Shown here piece by piece: positions 24,859 through 32,311 of a stretch of 64,000 nucleotides of DNA. The DNA is from Paenibacillus lupini. Lineage in GTDB: Bacteria > Bacillota > Bacilli > Paenibacillales > Paenibacillaceae. The stretch spans positions 372,001 to 436,000 of the forward strand of contig NZ_JAASRW010000002.1 in the NCBI RefSeq assembly GCF_011761355.1, read 5' to 3'. The translations under genes and the position numbers were made by a program. Positions within the stretch are counted from its first letter, which is position 1, and each line of letters opens with the position of its first letter. The notes under the pieces are model-generated. The model did no database searches and was not told where the DNA came from. It was given only the letters and a program-made list of their open reading frames with translations.

Positions 24859-26875
24859 AGATAAAGAGGCGGTTGTCGCTTTTATGGAGGAAGTAGACGC
24901 AAAGAGCGTTAAATTCGCTTCCCTTCGTGAAAAGCTGGACCACCTTATAGAGAACGATTATTACGACAATGTATATGAGAAGTATACATATGAGCAGATT
25001 GAAGCGGTGTTCCTGCTTACAGAGAGCAGCGGCTTCCAATTCGAGTCATATATGGCAATCTCGAAATTCTACAAAGACTATGCCATGAAGACTAACGATA
25101 AATCGAAATACTTGGAGCAATACCATGACCGTGTAGCGATTGTTGCGTTAAGCCTTGGCGAAGGCGATGCTGATAAAGCCCTTCGTATTGCCGAAGCAAT
25201 GATCGAGCAGCGCTTGCAGCCGGCTACTCCAACGTTCCTGAACGCTGGCAAGAGCCGCCGCGGCGAAATGGTTTCCTGTTTCCTGCTTGAAATGGACGAT
25301 TCCCTGAACTCGATTAACTACGTGCTTGGTACTTGCATGCAGCTGTCGAAGATCGGCGGCGGTGTTGCAGTCAATCTGTCGAAGCTGCGTGGACGCGGCG
25401 AAGCGATTAAAGGTGTAGAGGGCGCTGCAAAAGGCGTTATGCCGGTACTGAAGCTGATGGAGGATGCCTTCTCCTATGCAGATCAAATGGGTCAGCGTAA
25501 AGGCTCAGGCGCAGGCTACTACAACATTTTCGGCTGGGACATTATTGAGTTCCTTGATTGTAAGAAAATTAATGCTGATGAGAAAACACGTATCAAAACG
25601 TTGTCGATCGGCCTGATTATTCCTAATAAATTCTATGAGCTGGCTGCTAAGAACGAAACTTTGCATGTATTTGGACCTCATTCCGTTCATAGAGCATACG
25701 GCAAACATCTGGACGACATGGATATGGACGTTATGTACGAAGAGCTGCTTGCTAACGAGCAAGTTGTGAAAAAAGCAGTAATGAACGCACGTGATATGAT
25801 GACGAAGATTGCTTCGATTCAATTGGAATCCGGCTATCCTTACATTATGAACAAATCGAATGCTAACCGTGTCCATGCTTTGAAGGATATCGGTCAAATC
25901 AAGATGTCTAACCTCTGTACCGAAATTTTCCAAGTGCAAGAGACTTCGACAATCAATGATTACGGCATGGACGATGTAATTCGCCGCGACATCAGCTGTA
26001 ACCTGGCTTCCCTGAACATTGTGAATGTCATGGAACGCAAGAAAATTAAAGAATCCGTTCACGTTGGTATCGAAGCATTGACGACTGTCAGCGACGTATC
26101 GGAAATCGACAACGCACCAGGCGTACGTAAAGCGAACGAAGAGCTGCATTCCGTCGGCCTTGGCGCGATGAACCTGAATGGCTTCTTCGCTAAAAATAAA
26201 ATTGCTTATGAGAGCGACGAAGCAAAAGAATTCGCGAGCGCGTTCTTCATGATGATGAACTATTATTCGATTGAGAAAAGTATGGAAATTGCAAAAGAGC
26301 GCGGCAGAACGTTCAAAGACTTTGACCGCTCGGAATATGCAAAAGGCACTTATTTCACTCGTTATATCGAGACGGACTTCCGTCCAGCATCGGATAAAGT
26401 ACTAGCTCTGTTTGAGGGCATGGACATTCCAACGCCACAAGATTGGGCAGCTTTGCAAGAAAAAGTACAGAAGTACGGCTTGTACCATGCTTACCGTTTG
26501 GCGATCGCGCCAACACAAAGCATCTCGTACATTCAAAATTCCACTTCGAGCGTTATGCCGATCGTAGAACATATCGAGACACGTACGTATGCGAACTCGA
26601 CGACGTATTATCCAATGCCTTACCTGGCTCAGGAAAACTACTTCTACTATAAATCGGCTTATAATATCGATCAGTTCAAGCTTATTGACCTGATTTGGGA
26701 AATTCAGCAGCACGTAGACCAAGGCATCTCGACGGTTCTGCATGTAAACAGCAACGTTACAACTCGTGAACTGGCTCGTTTCTATATTTACGCAGCTCAG
26801 AAGGGTCTGAAATCGCTCTACTATACGAGAACGAAGCGTCTTTCCGTTGAGGAATGCACAAGCTGCGCCGTATAA
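24791..26875 (+). CDS. nrdE: NrdE, class Ib ribonucleotide reductase large subunit
   Basis: This 694-residue catalytic subunit reduces ribonucleoside diphosphates. It has the expected cysteines: MVSCFLLEM and ISCNLASLNI for the active-site redox pair, SNLCTEIFQ for the thiyl radical site, and the C-terminal ECTSCAV that shuttles electrons. The N-terminal ATP cone is absent, typical of class Ib. The preferred start is TTG at 24791 behind GAAAGGGTG inside nrdI, where similarity to known NrdE begins. An ATG at 24734 would add 19 residues without a ribosome site. Confidence 0.94.
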   Translation: MKHIELNNELMQRGADGFYQLDKDKEAVVAFMEEVDAKSVKFASLREKLDHLIENDYYDNVYEKYTYEQIEAVFLLTESSGFQFESYMAISKFYKDYAMKTNDKSKYLEQYHDRVAIVALSLGEGDADKALRIAEAMIEQRLQPATPTFLNAGKSRRGEMVSCFLLEMDDSLNSINYVLGTCMQLSKIGGGVAVNLSKLRGRGEAIKGVEGAAKGVMPVLKLMEDAFSYADQMGQRKGSGAGYYNIFGWDIIEFLDCKKINADEKTRIKTLSIGLIIPNKFYELAAKNETLHVFGPHSVHRAYGKHLDDMDMDVMYEELLANEQVVKKAVMNARDMMTKIASIQLESGYPYIMNKSNANRVHALKDIGQIKMSNLCTEIFQVQETSTINDYGMDDVIRRDISCNLASLNIVNVMERKKIKESVHVGIEALTTVSDVSEIDNAPGVRKANEELHSVGLGAMNLNGFFAKNKIAYESDEAKEFASAFFMMMNYYSIEKSMEIAKERGRTFKDFDRSEYAKGTYFTRYIETDFRPASDKVLALFEGMDIPTPQDWAALQEKVQKYGLYHAYRLAIAPTQSISYIQNSTSSVMPIVEHIETRTYANSTTYYPMPYLAQENYFYYKSAYNIDQFKLIDLIWEIQQHVDQGISTVLHVNSNVTTRELARFYIYAAQKGLKSLYYTRTKRLSVEECTSCAV

Positions 26876-26889
26876 TTCGAACTAACGAT

Positions 26890-26925
26890 AAGGCTGCCGG
26901 ATGATCCGTGTCGGAAAGCAGCCTT
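26890..26925 (+). other. Intercistronic hairpin between nrdE and nrdF
   Basis: AAGGCTGC and GCAGCCTT form a stem enclosing a smaller dyad (CGGATGATCCG). There is no T-run, so it is not a standard terminator. It ends six bases before the nrdF ribosome site and could set the ratio of NrdE to NrdF through RNA processing or stability. Confidence 0.55.
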
Positions 26926-26946
26926 CTACCAAAGGAGCAGGATTTG

Positions 26947-27903
26947 ATGAAAGCAGTAAACTGGAACCGTCCAGATGACGATTTTACTCTTACATTCTGG
27001 CAGCAGAACGTTATGCAGTTCTGGACAGATGAAGAAATTCCACTCTCCGATGATAAAATGGACTGGATGGAAATGAGCGACATCGAGCGCAGCGTATACA
27101 AAAACGTGCTTGGCGGCTTGACGCTTCTCGATACAATTCAAGGCGGCATTGGCATGCCTAAAATTTTGGAGCATGTAGAAGGTCTGCAGCGCAAAGCAGT
27201 ACTGGCGTTTATGTCGATGATGGAGCAAATCCATGCGAAGTCGTACTCCAGTATCTTTACGACACTGGCTTCGACAGAAGAGATCGATGCGATCTTCCAA
27301 TGGGTAGAGACGAATGAGCACCTGCAGAAGAAAGCGAACCTTATCGCTTCCTGGTACGCTGGCATCGAGACTAATCAGCAGTTGTACAAAGCGATGGCAG
27401 CTTCGGTATTCCTCGAAAGCTACCTGTTCTACAGCGGCTTCTTCTATCCGCTATACTTGGCTGGCCAAGGCAAAATGACAAGCAGCGGCGAGATCATCGA
27501 CTTGATCCTGCGCGACGAAAGTATCCATGGTCTATATGTAGGTGTACTTGCACAAGAGCTGTTTAATGAGTTCAGCCCTGAAGAGCAAGCGCAATTGAAA
27601 GAAGAGGTATATGCACTTCTGAACACATTGTATGAGAATGAAGTCTTGTACACAGACAGCCTGTACAGCCCGCTTGGTCTGGAGGAAGAAGTGAAGACTT
27701 ACGTCCGTTACAATGCGAACAAAGCGCTTATGAACCTTGGCTTTGATCCTCATTTCCCTGAAGAGCCGGTTAACCCAATCGTCTTCAACGGAATCAGCAC
27801 TCATACAAAGCAGCATGACTTCTTCTCGAAAAAAGGTAATGGTTATGTACGTACCGTTCACATTGAGCAATTACGTGACGAGGATTTCGTGTTTAATATG
27901 TAA
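26947..27903 (+). CDS. nrdF: NrdF, class Ib ribonucleotide reductase small subunit
   Basis: This 318-residue ferritin-like protein holds the dimetal-tyrosyl radical site. Metal ligands and the radical Tyr are visible in LTLLDTIQGG, FMSMMEQIHAKSYSSIF, FLESYLFYSGF and RDESIHGLYVG. Together with NrdE and NrdI it makes the oxygen-dependent class Ib enzyme. AAAGGAG nine bases before the ATG at 26947 sets the start; a GTG at 26908 would lie inside the hairpin. A terminator follows directly. Confidence 0.94.
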   Translation: MKAVNWNRPDDDFTLTFWQQNVMQFWTDEEIPLSDDKMDWMEMSDIERSVYKNVLGGLTLLDTIQGGIGMPKILEHVEGLQRKAVLAFMSMMEQIHAKSYSSIFTTLASTEEIDAIFQWVETNEHLQKKANLIASWYAGIETNQQLYKAMAASVFLESYLFYSGFFYPLYLAGQGKMTSSGEIIDLILRDESIHGLYVGVLAQELFNEFSPEEQAQLKEEVYALLNTLYENEVLYTDSLYSPLGLEEEVKTYVRYNANKALMNLGFDPHFPEEPVNPIVFNGISTHTKQHDFFSKKGNGYVRTVHIEQLRDEDFVFNM

Positions 27904-27911
27904 ATCGTTGT

Positions 27912-27942
27912 ACAGTCGGCTCACTGAGCCGGCTGTTTTTTT
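27912..27942 (+). terminator. Rho-independent terminator of nrdIEF
   Basis: The stem ACAGTCGGCTC / GAGCCGGCTGT with loop ACT is followed by TTTTTTT. Confidence 0.92.
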
Positions 27943-28040
27943 GCATGAGAGCAACCGAAAAAAACAATTATAACACTATCCTAAAAATGGCAGCCATGTT
28001 ACACTATTGGCGAATAAATGCTCATCCCAGCTTCAATTCT

Positions 28041-28258
28041 TTAAGTGATTGCTTTCGAAGTAAGTTTTGCTTTAAGTGGTCGCTTTCGAAGTAAGTTTTG
28101 CTTCAATTCTAAGGATTTATAAATTTCTTTATAAACTTGGCTTAGAATTCACCGGATTGAAACGCGCTCTGCCGCCTAAGGACGGCGAAGCCGTTCACGT
28201 TGGCAAAACTTTTTAGCCAATGCTTTCGAAGTAAGTTTTGCTTCGCAAAACTTTGTAG
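28041..28258 (+). repeat. Hairpin leader repeat, locus 2 (before GyrI-like gene)
   Basis: The core GCTTTCGAAGTAAG occurs three times (28051, 28082, 28222). The last copy runs into a perfect hairpin with stem AAGTTTTGC / GCAAAACTT and loop TTC (28233-28253), just before TAGGAGG. Between copies two and three lies a 120-base insert with further pairing: AATTCTAAG / CTTAGAATT and TTATAAA / TTTATAA. The outer AAGTTTTGC of copy two can pair with GCAAAACTT at 28204-28211. The stretch 27943-28269 holds no gene. Confidence 0.75.
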
Positions 28259-28269
28259 GAGGAATTCAC

Positions 28270-28725
28270 TTGGACAACTGCTCCATTATTACGAAGCCTG
28301 CTATTCATTTGGCTGGAATTAGTTACTGTGGACCGTATTCTTCGTTTCCGGATGAAGCGATCCGGCTTCAGAGCGAATTTCAATCACGCAAACATGAATT
28401 AAACACCGTATCCAAATCACCCGTATTATACAGCCCATACTTTGGGAACGAAGTATTCGCATCATATTGGGCTTGTTATGAAGTTCATCATATGGAGGAG
28501 CTGCCACGCGGAATGGTGCAGTTCACCATCCCAGAGCATCGATATGCAATGGTTGCAACAACAAACAAACGGATCGGCGAAGCGTATGAGCAGTTATTCA
28601 CCTGGATGAACGAACGAAAGCTGAACAAGCATGACAGCGCACTTGCCATTGAAGTTTTTTATATTGACGAACGGCATTTGGAAGAAGAGGAAGTGGAGCT
28701 TCTTATTCCTCTTCAGGATGAGTAA
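28270..28725 (+). CDS. GyrI-like small-molecule-binding domain protein
   Basis: This 151-residue protein resembles the free-standing GyrI-like/AraC effector-binding domain (SOUL-related fold). It has SYCGPYSSFPDEAIRLQSEF at the start, VLYSPYFGNE and a C-terminal FYIDERHLEEEEVELLIPL. Such proteins bind small cationic or hydrophobic molecules. There is no DNA-binding domain. The start is TTG at 28270 behind TAGGAGG, which adjoins the hairpin repeat. It is transcribed alone and ended by a long hairpin. The ligand is unknown. Confidence 0.78.
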   Translation: MDNCSIITKPAIHLAGISYCGPYSSFPDEAIRLQSEFQSRKHELNTVSKSPVLYSPYFGNEVFASYWACYEVHHMEELPRGMVQFTIPEHRYAMVATTNKRIGEAYEQLFTWMNERKLNKHDSALAIEVFYIDERHLEEEEVELLIPLQDE

Positions 28726-28730
28726 TGATA

Positions 28731-28809
28731 AACAGGGAACCATGGGTTCAATGTCATTAAGTTTAAGCTAACTTAATGACATTGACCTTGGGGTTGTCCC
28801 TGTTTTTTT
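28731..28809 (+). terminator. Very long hairpin terminator
   Basis: AACAGGGA...CAATGTCATTAAGTT pairs with AACTTAATGACATTG...TCCCTGTT, giving a stem of about 30 base pairs with a small bulge, followed by TTTTTTTC. The stem is unusually long for a terminator. Confidence 0.85.
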
Positions 28810-28850
28810 CTTTCGCTTATACTGTACAAGAGAGAAGGAGGACGGAAGCG

Positions 28851-29648
28851 ATGAAGCCGATATATATCGTTGATGCATTTGCAAGCGAGCCATTCCGTGG
28901 AAATCCGGCTGCGGTCTGCCTTTGCGAACAACCGGAGGATGAACGGTGGATGCAGCAGGTGGCGGCAGAAATGAATTTGTCCGAGACAGCATTTCTGGTT
29001 CCGATTGATGACGGCTATGACCTGCGTTGGTTCACGCCGGAGACGGAGGTTGATCTTTGCGGGCATGCAACGCTTGCGTCCGCTTATGCGTTGTGGCATA
29101 CTAAGCGGCTTCAGCCAGAGGAAACGGCCCGTTTTGTGACGAAGAGCGGAGTGCTCACGGTTGCTTACAATTCAAACGACGACTGGATGACGATGGATTT
29201 TCCGGAGGAAGCGCCTCAACCAGTACATGCGCCGGAGGCCTTAATTCAAGGGCTGGGGCTTATTCCGAGATATACGGGCAAAAACCGCATGGATTATGTC
29301 GTTGAGGTTGACAGCGAGCAGACGGTACGAAGTTTGAAGCCGGACCAGCAGCAGCTTATGGCGGCAGGAGGCAGAGGTGTCATTGTGACGTCAAAAGCGG
29401 CTGCAGGTTCGCCGTATGATTTTGTCTCCCGTGCGTTTTATCCGAGTGCAGGTATTATGGAGGACCCGGTAACCGGTTCGGCTCATTGTGCGCTGGCGCC
29501 TTATTGGGCAAGGAGACTCCGCAAACAGGAGTTGACGGGCTATCAGGCTTCAAAACGCGGCGGTATCGTCAAGGTAGCTGTGAGCGGCAGCCGAGTCCTG
29601 TTAACCGGCCAAGCGAAGATGATTATGCAAGGAACGTTAGAAGTTTAG
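28851..29648 (+). CDS. PhzF family isomerase-like protein
   Basis: This 265-residue protein has the double hot-dog-like PhzF/diaminopimelate epimerase fold. The N-terminus reads IYIVDAFASEPFRGNPAAVCL with the usual catalytic-site Glu later in MNLSETAFLVP. CGHATLASAYAL and EDPVTGSAHCAL are the conserved glycine-rich anion-binding turns. The family includes the phenazine isomerase, but most members have unknown substrates. AAGGAGG fixes the ATG at 28851; the longer frame from 28776 begins in the terminator. Confidence 0.88.
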   Translation: MKPIYIVDAFASEPFRGNPAAVCLCEQPEDERWMQQVAAEMNLSETAFLVPIDDGYDLRWFTPETEVDLCGHATLASAYALWHTKRLQPEETARFVTKSGVLTVAYNSNDDWMTMDFPEEAPQPVHAPEALIQGLGLIPRYTGKNRMDYVVEVDSEQTVRSLKPDQQQLMAAGGRGVIVTSKAAAGSPYDFVSRAFYPSAGIMEDPVTGSAHCALAPYWARRLRKQELTGYQASKRGGIVKVAVSGSRVLLTGQAKMIMQGTLEV

Positions 29649-29678
29649 ATTATTAGAAGCAAGGAGAGTTTGTCTGCA

Positions 29679-30363
29679 ATGAATTATGACGTGATTTTAT
29701 TTGATGCGGATGATACACTGTTCGACTATAAGAAGGCTGAGGACTTTGCGCTCACCAGTGTATTTGAGGAGTTTGGGATACAATCACCCGATACCGATTT
29801 TGTAGCCCTTTATAGGACCATCAATCAGGAGCTATGGAATGACTTCGAGAAGGGCGCGATATCGCTTGCTGATCTCCGAGTAAGAGCGGTTCAGCCGACT
29901 GTTCACAGGTACGGGCTTAACTATTGGCGCTGATGAGTTCAGCAGTAGGTATTTGGGTTACCTTGGGTCTGGTGGCTACTTACTTGATGGTGCAGTGGAG
30001 TTGGTGGAAGAGCTGAAGGAGAAACTCCGGCTGGCCATTATTACGAACGGTATTCGTGAAGTGCAGCTGTCCCGGTTTGCTAAGGCGGATATGGCCAAAT
30101 ATTTCGAGCATATTATCGTATCCGAGGATACAGGATTTCAGAAGCCTCATCTTGGCATATTTGAATACACCTTTAATAAGCTAGGGGTCACAGATCCAAG
30201 CAGAGTACTGATCGTTGGGGATTCGTTAACCTCTGATATTCAGGGCGGATTGAACAGCGGTATCGACACCTGCTGGTACAATCCGAATAACAAGCCGAAT
30301 CATACCCTCATTAAGCCAAAATTTGAAATTAAAACATTATCCGAGGTGCTAACGCTGTTATGA
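29679..30363 (+). pseudogene. yjjG: YjjG-type pyrimidine 5'-nucleotidase (HAD), broken by a frameshift
   Basis: The first part (ATG at 29679 to a stop at 29931-29933) has the HAD motif ILFDADDTLFDYKKAE. The second part, in the next frame, has ITNG, KPHLGIFEYTFNKLGV and IVGDSLTSDIQGG. Joined at about 29921-29924, the two read continuously as YGLN then IGADEFSSRYLGYLGSGGYLLDGA, exactly as in intact YjjG-family nucleotidases. One extra T in AACTATTGG accounts for the shift. The repaired product would be about 227 residues, the family length. It is either a recent pseudogene or a sequencing error. No slippery heptamer is seen. The stop overlaps the next gene by four bases. Confidence 0.82.
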
Positions 30364-31028
30364 CGCATTCCTATTCGCATATTTTATTTGATTTGGACGG
30401 GACACTAACCGATCCGAAGCTTGGTATTACAAGTGCTATCCAATACGCGCTTAGTAAATTTAGCATTGAAATTGATAATCTAGACGTTCTTGATCCTTTC
30501 ATCGGACCACCACTTGCGGGCTCGTTCAAGGAGTTTTATGGGTTTACGGATGATCAGTGCTCTCAAGCAATTACGTATTACCGAGAATATTTCGCTAAAA
30601 GAGGTATGTACGAGAATGTGCGCTACGAGGGAATCAAGGAGTTGCTTGCTGCCTTAAAGGAACTAGGGGCTAACTTGTTTGTTGCTACCTCGAAGCCAAC
30701 CTTTTTCGCTGAGAAAATTATCTCGCATTTCGAGATGAGTGAGTACTTTGATTTTATTGGCGGGAGCAATTTGGATAATACCCGCGTTGATAAAGGGGAA
30801 GTAATCGAGCATGTTATGCAAACCTGCGGTATCGCATCAGAAGATGCCATTATGATCGGTGACCGCAAGCATGATATTATCGGAGCTAAGCGGCATGGCA
30901 TGGATTCCATTGGAGTGGGCTATGGGTATGGCAGCGAAGAAGAATTGAGGCTTGCGGAACCGACATATTTGGCGGGAACAGTTGAAGAGCTGGGCAAGCT
31001 GCTTGCTGGATTGGTAAAAAATAATTGA
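30360..31028 (+). CDS. HAD hydrolase, phosphoglycolate phosphatase-like (Gph/YqaB type)
   Basis: This 222-residue HAD subfamily IA phosphatase has ILFDLDGTLTDPKLGI (nucleophile Asp near residue 11), the capping helices typical of 5'-nucleotidase and phosphoglycolate phosphatase relatives, VATSKPT (motif II/III) and MIGDRKHDIIGAK (motif IV). The substrate cannot be decided. It starts in an ATGA overlap with the frameshifted HAD gene, so breakage upstream may reduce its translation. Confidence 0.85.
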   Translation: MTHSYSHILFDLDGTLTDPKLGITSAIQYALSKFSIEIDNLDVLDPFIGPPLAGSFKEFYGFTDDQCSQAITYYREYFAKRGMYENVRYEGIKELLAALKELGANLFVATSKPTFFAEKIISHFEMSEYFDFIGGSNLDNTRVDKGEVIEHVMQTCGIASEDAIMIGDRKHDIIGAKRHGMDSIGVGYGYGSEEELRLAEPTYLAGTVEELGKLLAGLVKNN

Positions 31029-31359
31029 TTATTCTTCAAGAACTTCAAGGCGATCGCTGGTCGGTCGCCTGAAGAATACTGGTTCTTATGGCCCCTTTGA
31101 TTCCCACTGGAAGCAACGCTAAGCAAATCCCCATTAAACCGCTGCAGGTTAGTTTTCATTCTCTTTAACCTCCCCTTATACGAACACAACTTCCTTCCAT
31201 ACGACATTAGTCTGAGTCATGAGCCTCAAATATGATCAGCACTTTGGACACGGTGAATAGCCCTGCTGTCCCCTCCACACCGTCCGCTAACGAACGCGGC
31301 TCGAGCGAAGATCTGAAGCAAGGCTCGCTAAACTTAAAACCAATGCGCATTCATGTCTG
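31029..31359. other. Intergenic stretch with one hairpin
   Basis: No gene is seen. A stem TTCAAGGCGATCG / CGGTCGCCTGAA (31044-31073) just after the HAD stop looks like a terminator stem but lacks a T-run. The remainder shows no clear signal. A plus-strand frame crossing 31232-31492 is antisense to the DUF2277 gene and has no ribosome site. Confidence 0.45.
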
Positions 31360-31638
31360 TCAGTTTTCCGGGGGGCCGAACCGCTTGATGGAGCGAATAC
31401 GAGCGCGTTCGATTTCTACCTTACGATTGCGCTGCGGGCTGTTTGTCACCAATGTGGACAACAGCTTCTCCGCGGCTGCGGCCACCTCTTGAATGGCCTG
31501 CTGAAAAGCGACTTCATTAGCCTTGGATGGTTGATTGAAGCCCGACAGCTTCCGGACGAACTGCAAGGAAGCCGCCTGAATTTCGTCCGCCGTTGCGGGT
31601 GGATCGAAGTTGAATAACGTTTTAATATTTCTGCACAT
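31360..31638 (-). CDS. DUF2277 family protein
   Basis: This 92-residue protein matches DUF2277 closely: MCRNIKTLFNFDPPATADEIQ, AASLQFVRKLSGFNQPSKANE and a C-terminal helix. The family is small, soluble and widespread in bacteria, with no known function. The ribosome site is weak (GAGGACGG). It is transcribed alone, divergent from the marR operon, and the 229 bases up to the MarR start hold that operon's promoter. Confidence 0.85.
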   Translation of the reverse strand: MCRNIKTLFNFDPPATADEIQAASLQFVRKLSGFNQPSKANEVAFQQAIQEVAAAAEKLLSTLVTNSPQRNRKVEIERARIRSIKRFGPPEN

Positions 31639-31802
31639 GACCGATCACCGTCCTCGTTATCTTTTGTTTGCCAAGACAGGAAATTCTAGTCTCATGCCGC
31701 CATCATATCACCGTTTCACAAGATTGGGAAAGAAGTACCAAAACATTCGGCTACGGGATAAGCAGCAGGACCTTTGCGGAAAACTAACGGCCTGAAGTCT
31801 GA

Positions 31803-31835
31803 TTGACATAAAATATTATTTTAGTTCATAATAAT
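31803..31835 (+). promoter_or_regulatory. Promoter and candidate MarR operator
   Basis: TTGACA (31803-31808) is followed after 18 bases by CATAAT. An imperfect dyad with ends ATTATT and AATAAT (31815-31835) covers the spacer and -10 region, a usual place for self-repression by a MarR regulator. Confidence 0.5.
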
Positions 31836-31867
31836 TCGCACGCAAACTATTTATGGAGGAAGCTGCA

Positions 31868-32308
31868 GTGGAAGAACAGCGGATCGTGGATATTTTTCAA
31901 GCTCATCGCGAAATCAATCAAGTCTTTTTCCAAATCTTGTCCAAGGCGGCGAGCAAGCATAACTTGACTGCCCTTCAGCTTTTGGTGCTGCGCGTACTGC
32001 ACGAAATTCCCGAAATCCGCTTGTCCGAGCTCGCCGAGAAGCTAAATGTGGGCAACAGCACGATGAGCGGCATCGTGGACCGGATGGTGAAGGCAGGTAT
32101 CTTGGAGCGCAAACGAACGGAAGCGGATCGCAGGGCGATGACGATGAAGCTGACGGAGAAAGGCAAGGCGCTCTGGTGCGAAACGGATGCGACGCGCATG
32201 AATATGATGCGTCCGCTGCTGTCGATGACCGAACAAGATCACCGCGAGCTCAGCCGGCTCCAGAACGAAGTATTGCGTTTATTAAAACAATCCAAGGAGG
32301 AAGCTTAA
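31868..32308 (+). CDS. MarR family transcriptional regulator
   Basis: This 146-residue winged-helix regulator has the recognition region LRLSELAEKLNVGNSTMSGIVDRMVKAGILERKRTEADRRA, split here by known family spacing, and the wing DRRAMTMKLTEKG. GGAGGA seven bases before the GTG at 31868 makes this start better than the ATG at 31853, which would use no ribosome site. It is cotranscribed with a DHA2 efflux pump and a flavodoxin-like protein. It probably represses them until a toxic compound binds. Confidence 0.88.
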   Translation: MEEQRIVDIFQAHREINQVFFQILSKAASKHNLTALQLLVLRVLHEIPEIRLSELAEKLNVGNSTMSGIVDRMVKAGILERKRTEADRRAMTMKLTEKGKALWCETDATRMNMMRPLLSMTEQDHRELSRLQNEVLRLLKQSKEEA

Positions 32309-32311
32309 GCC

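Noticed and set aside
29915..29935. Programmed ribosomal frameshift in the YjjG-type gene
   Set aside because: No slippery heptamer or downstream stem is evident, and an extra T explains the break more simply.
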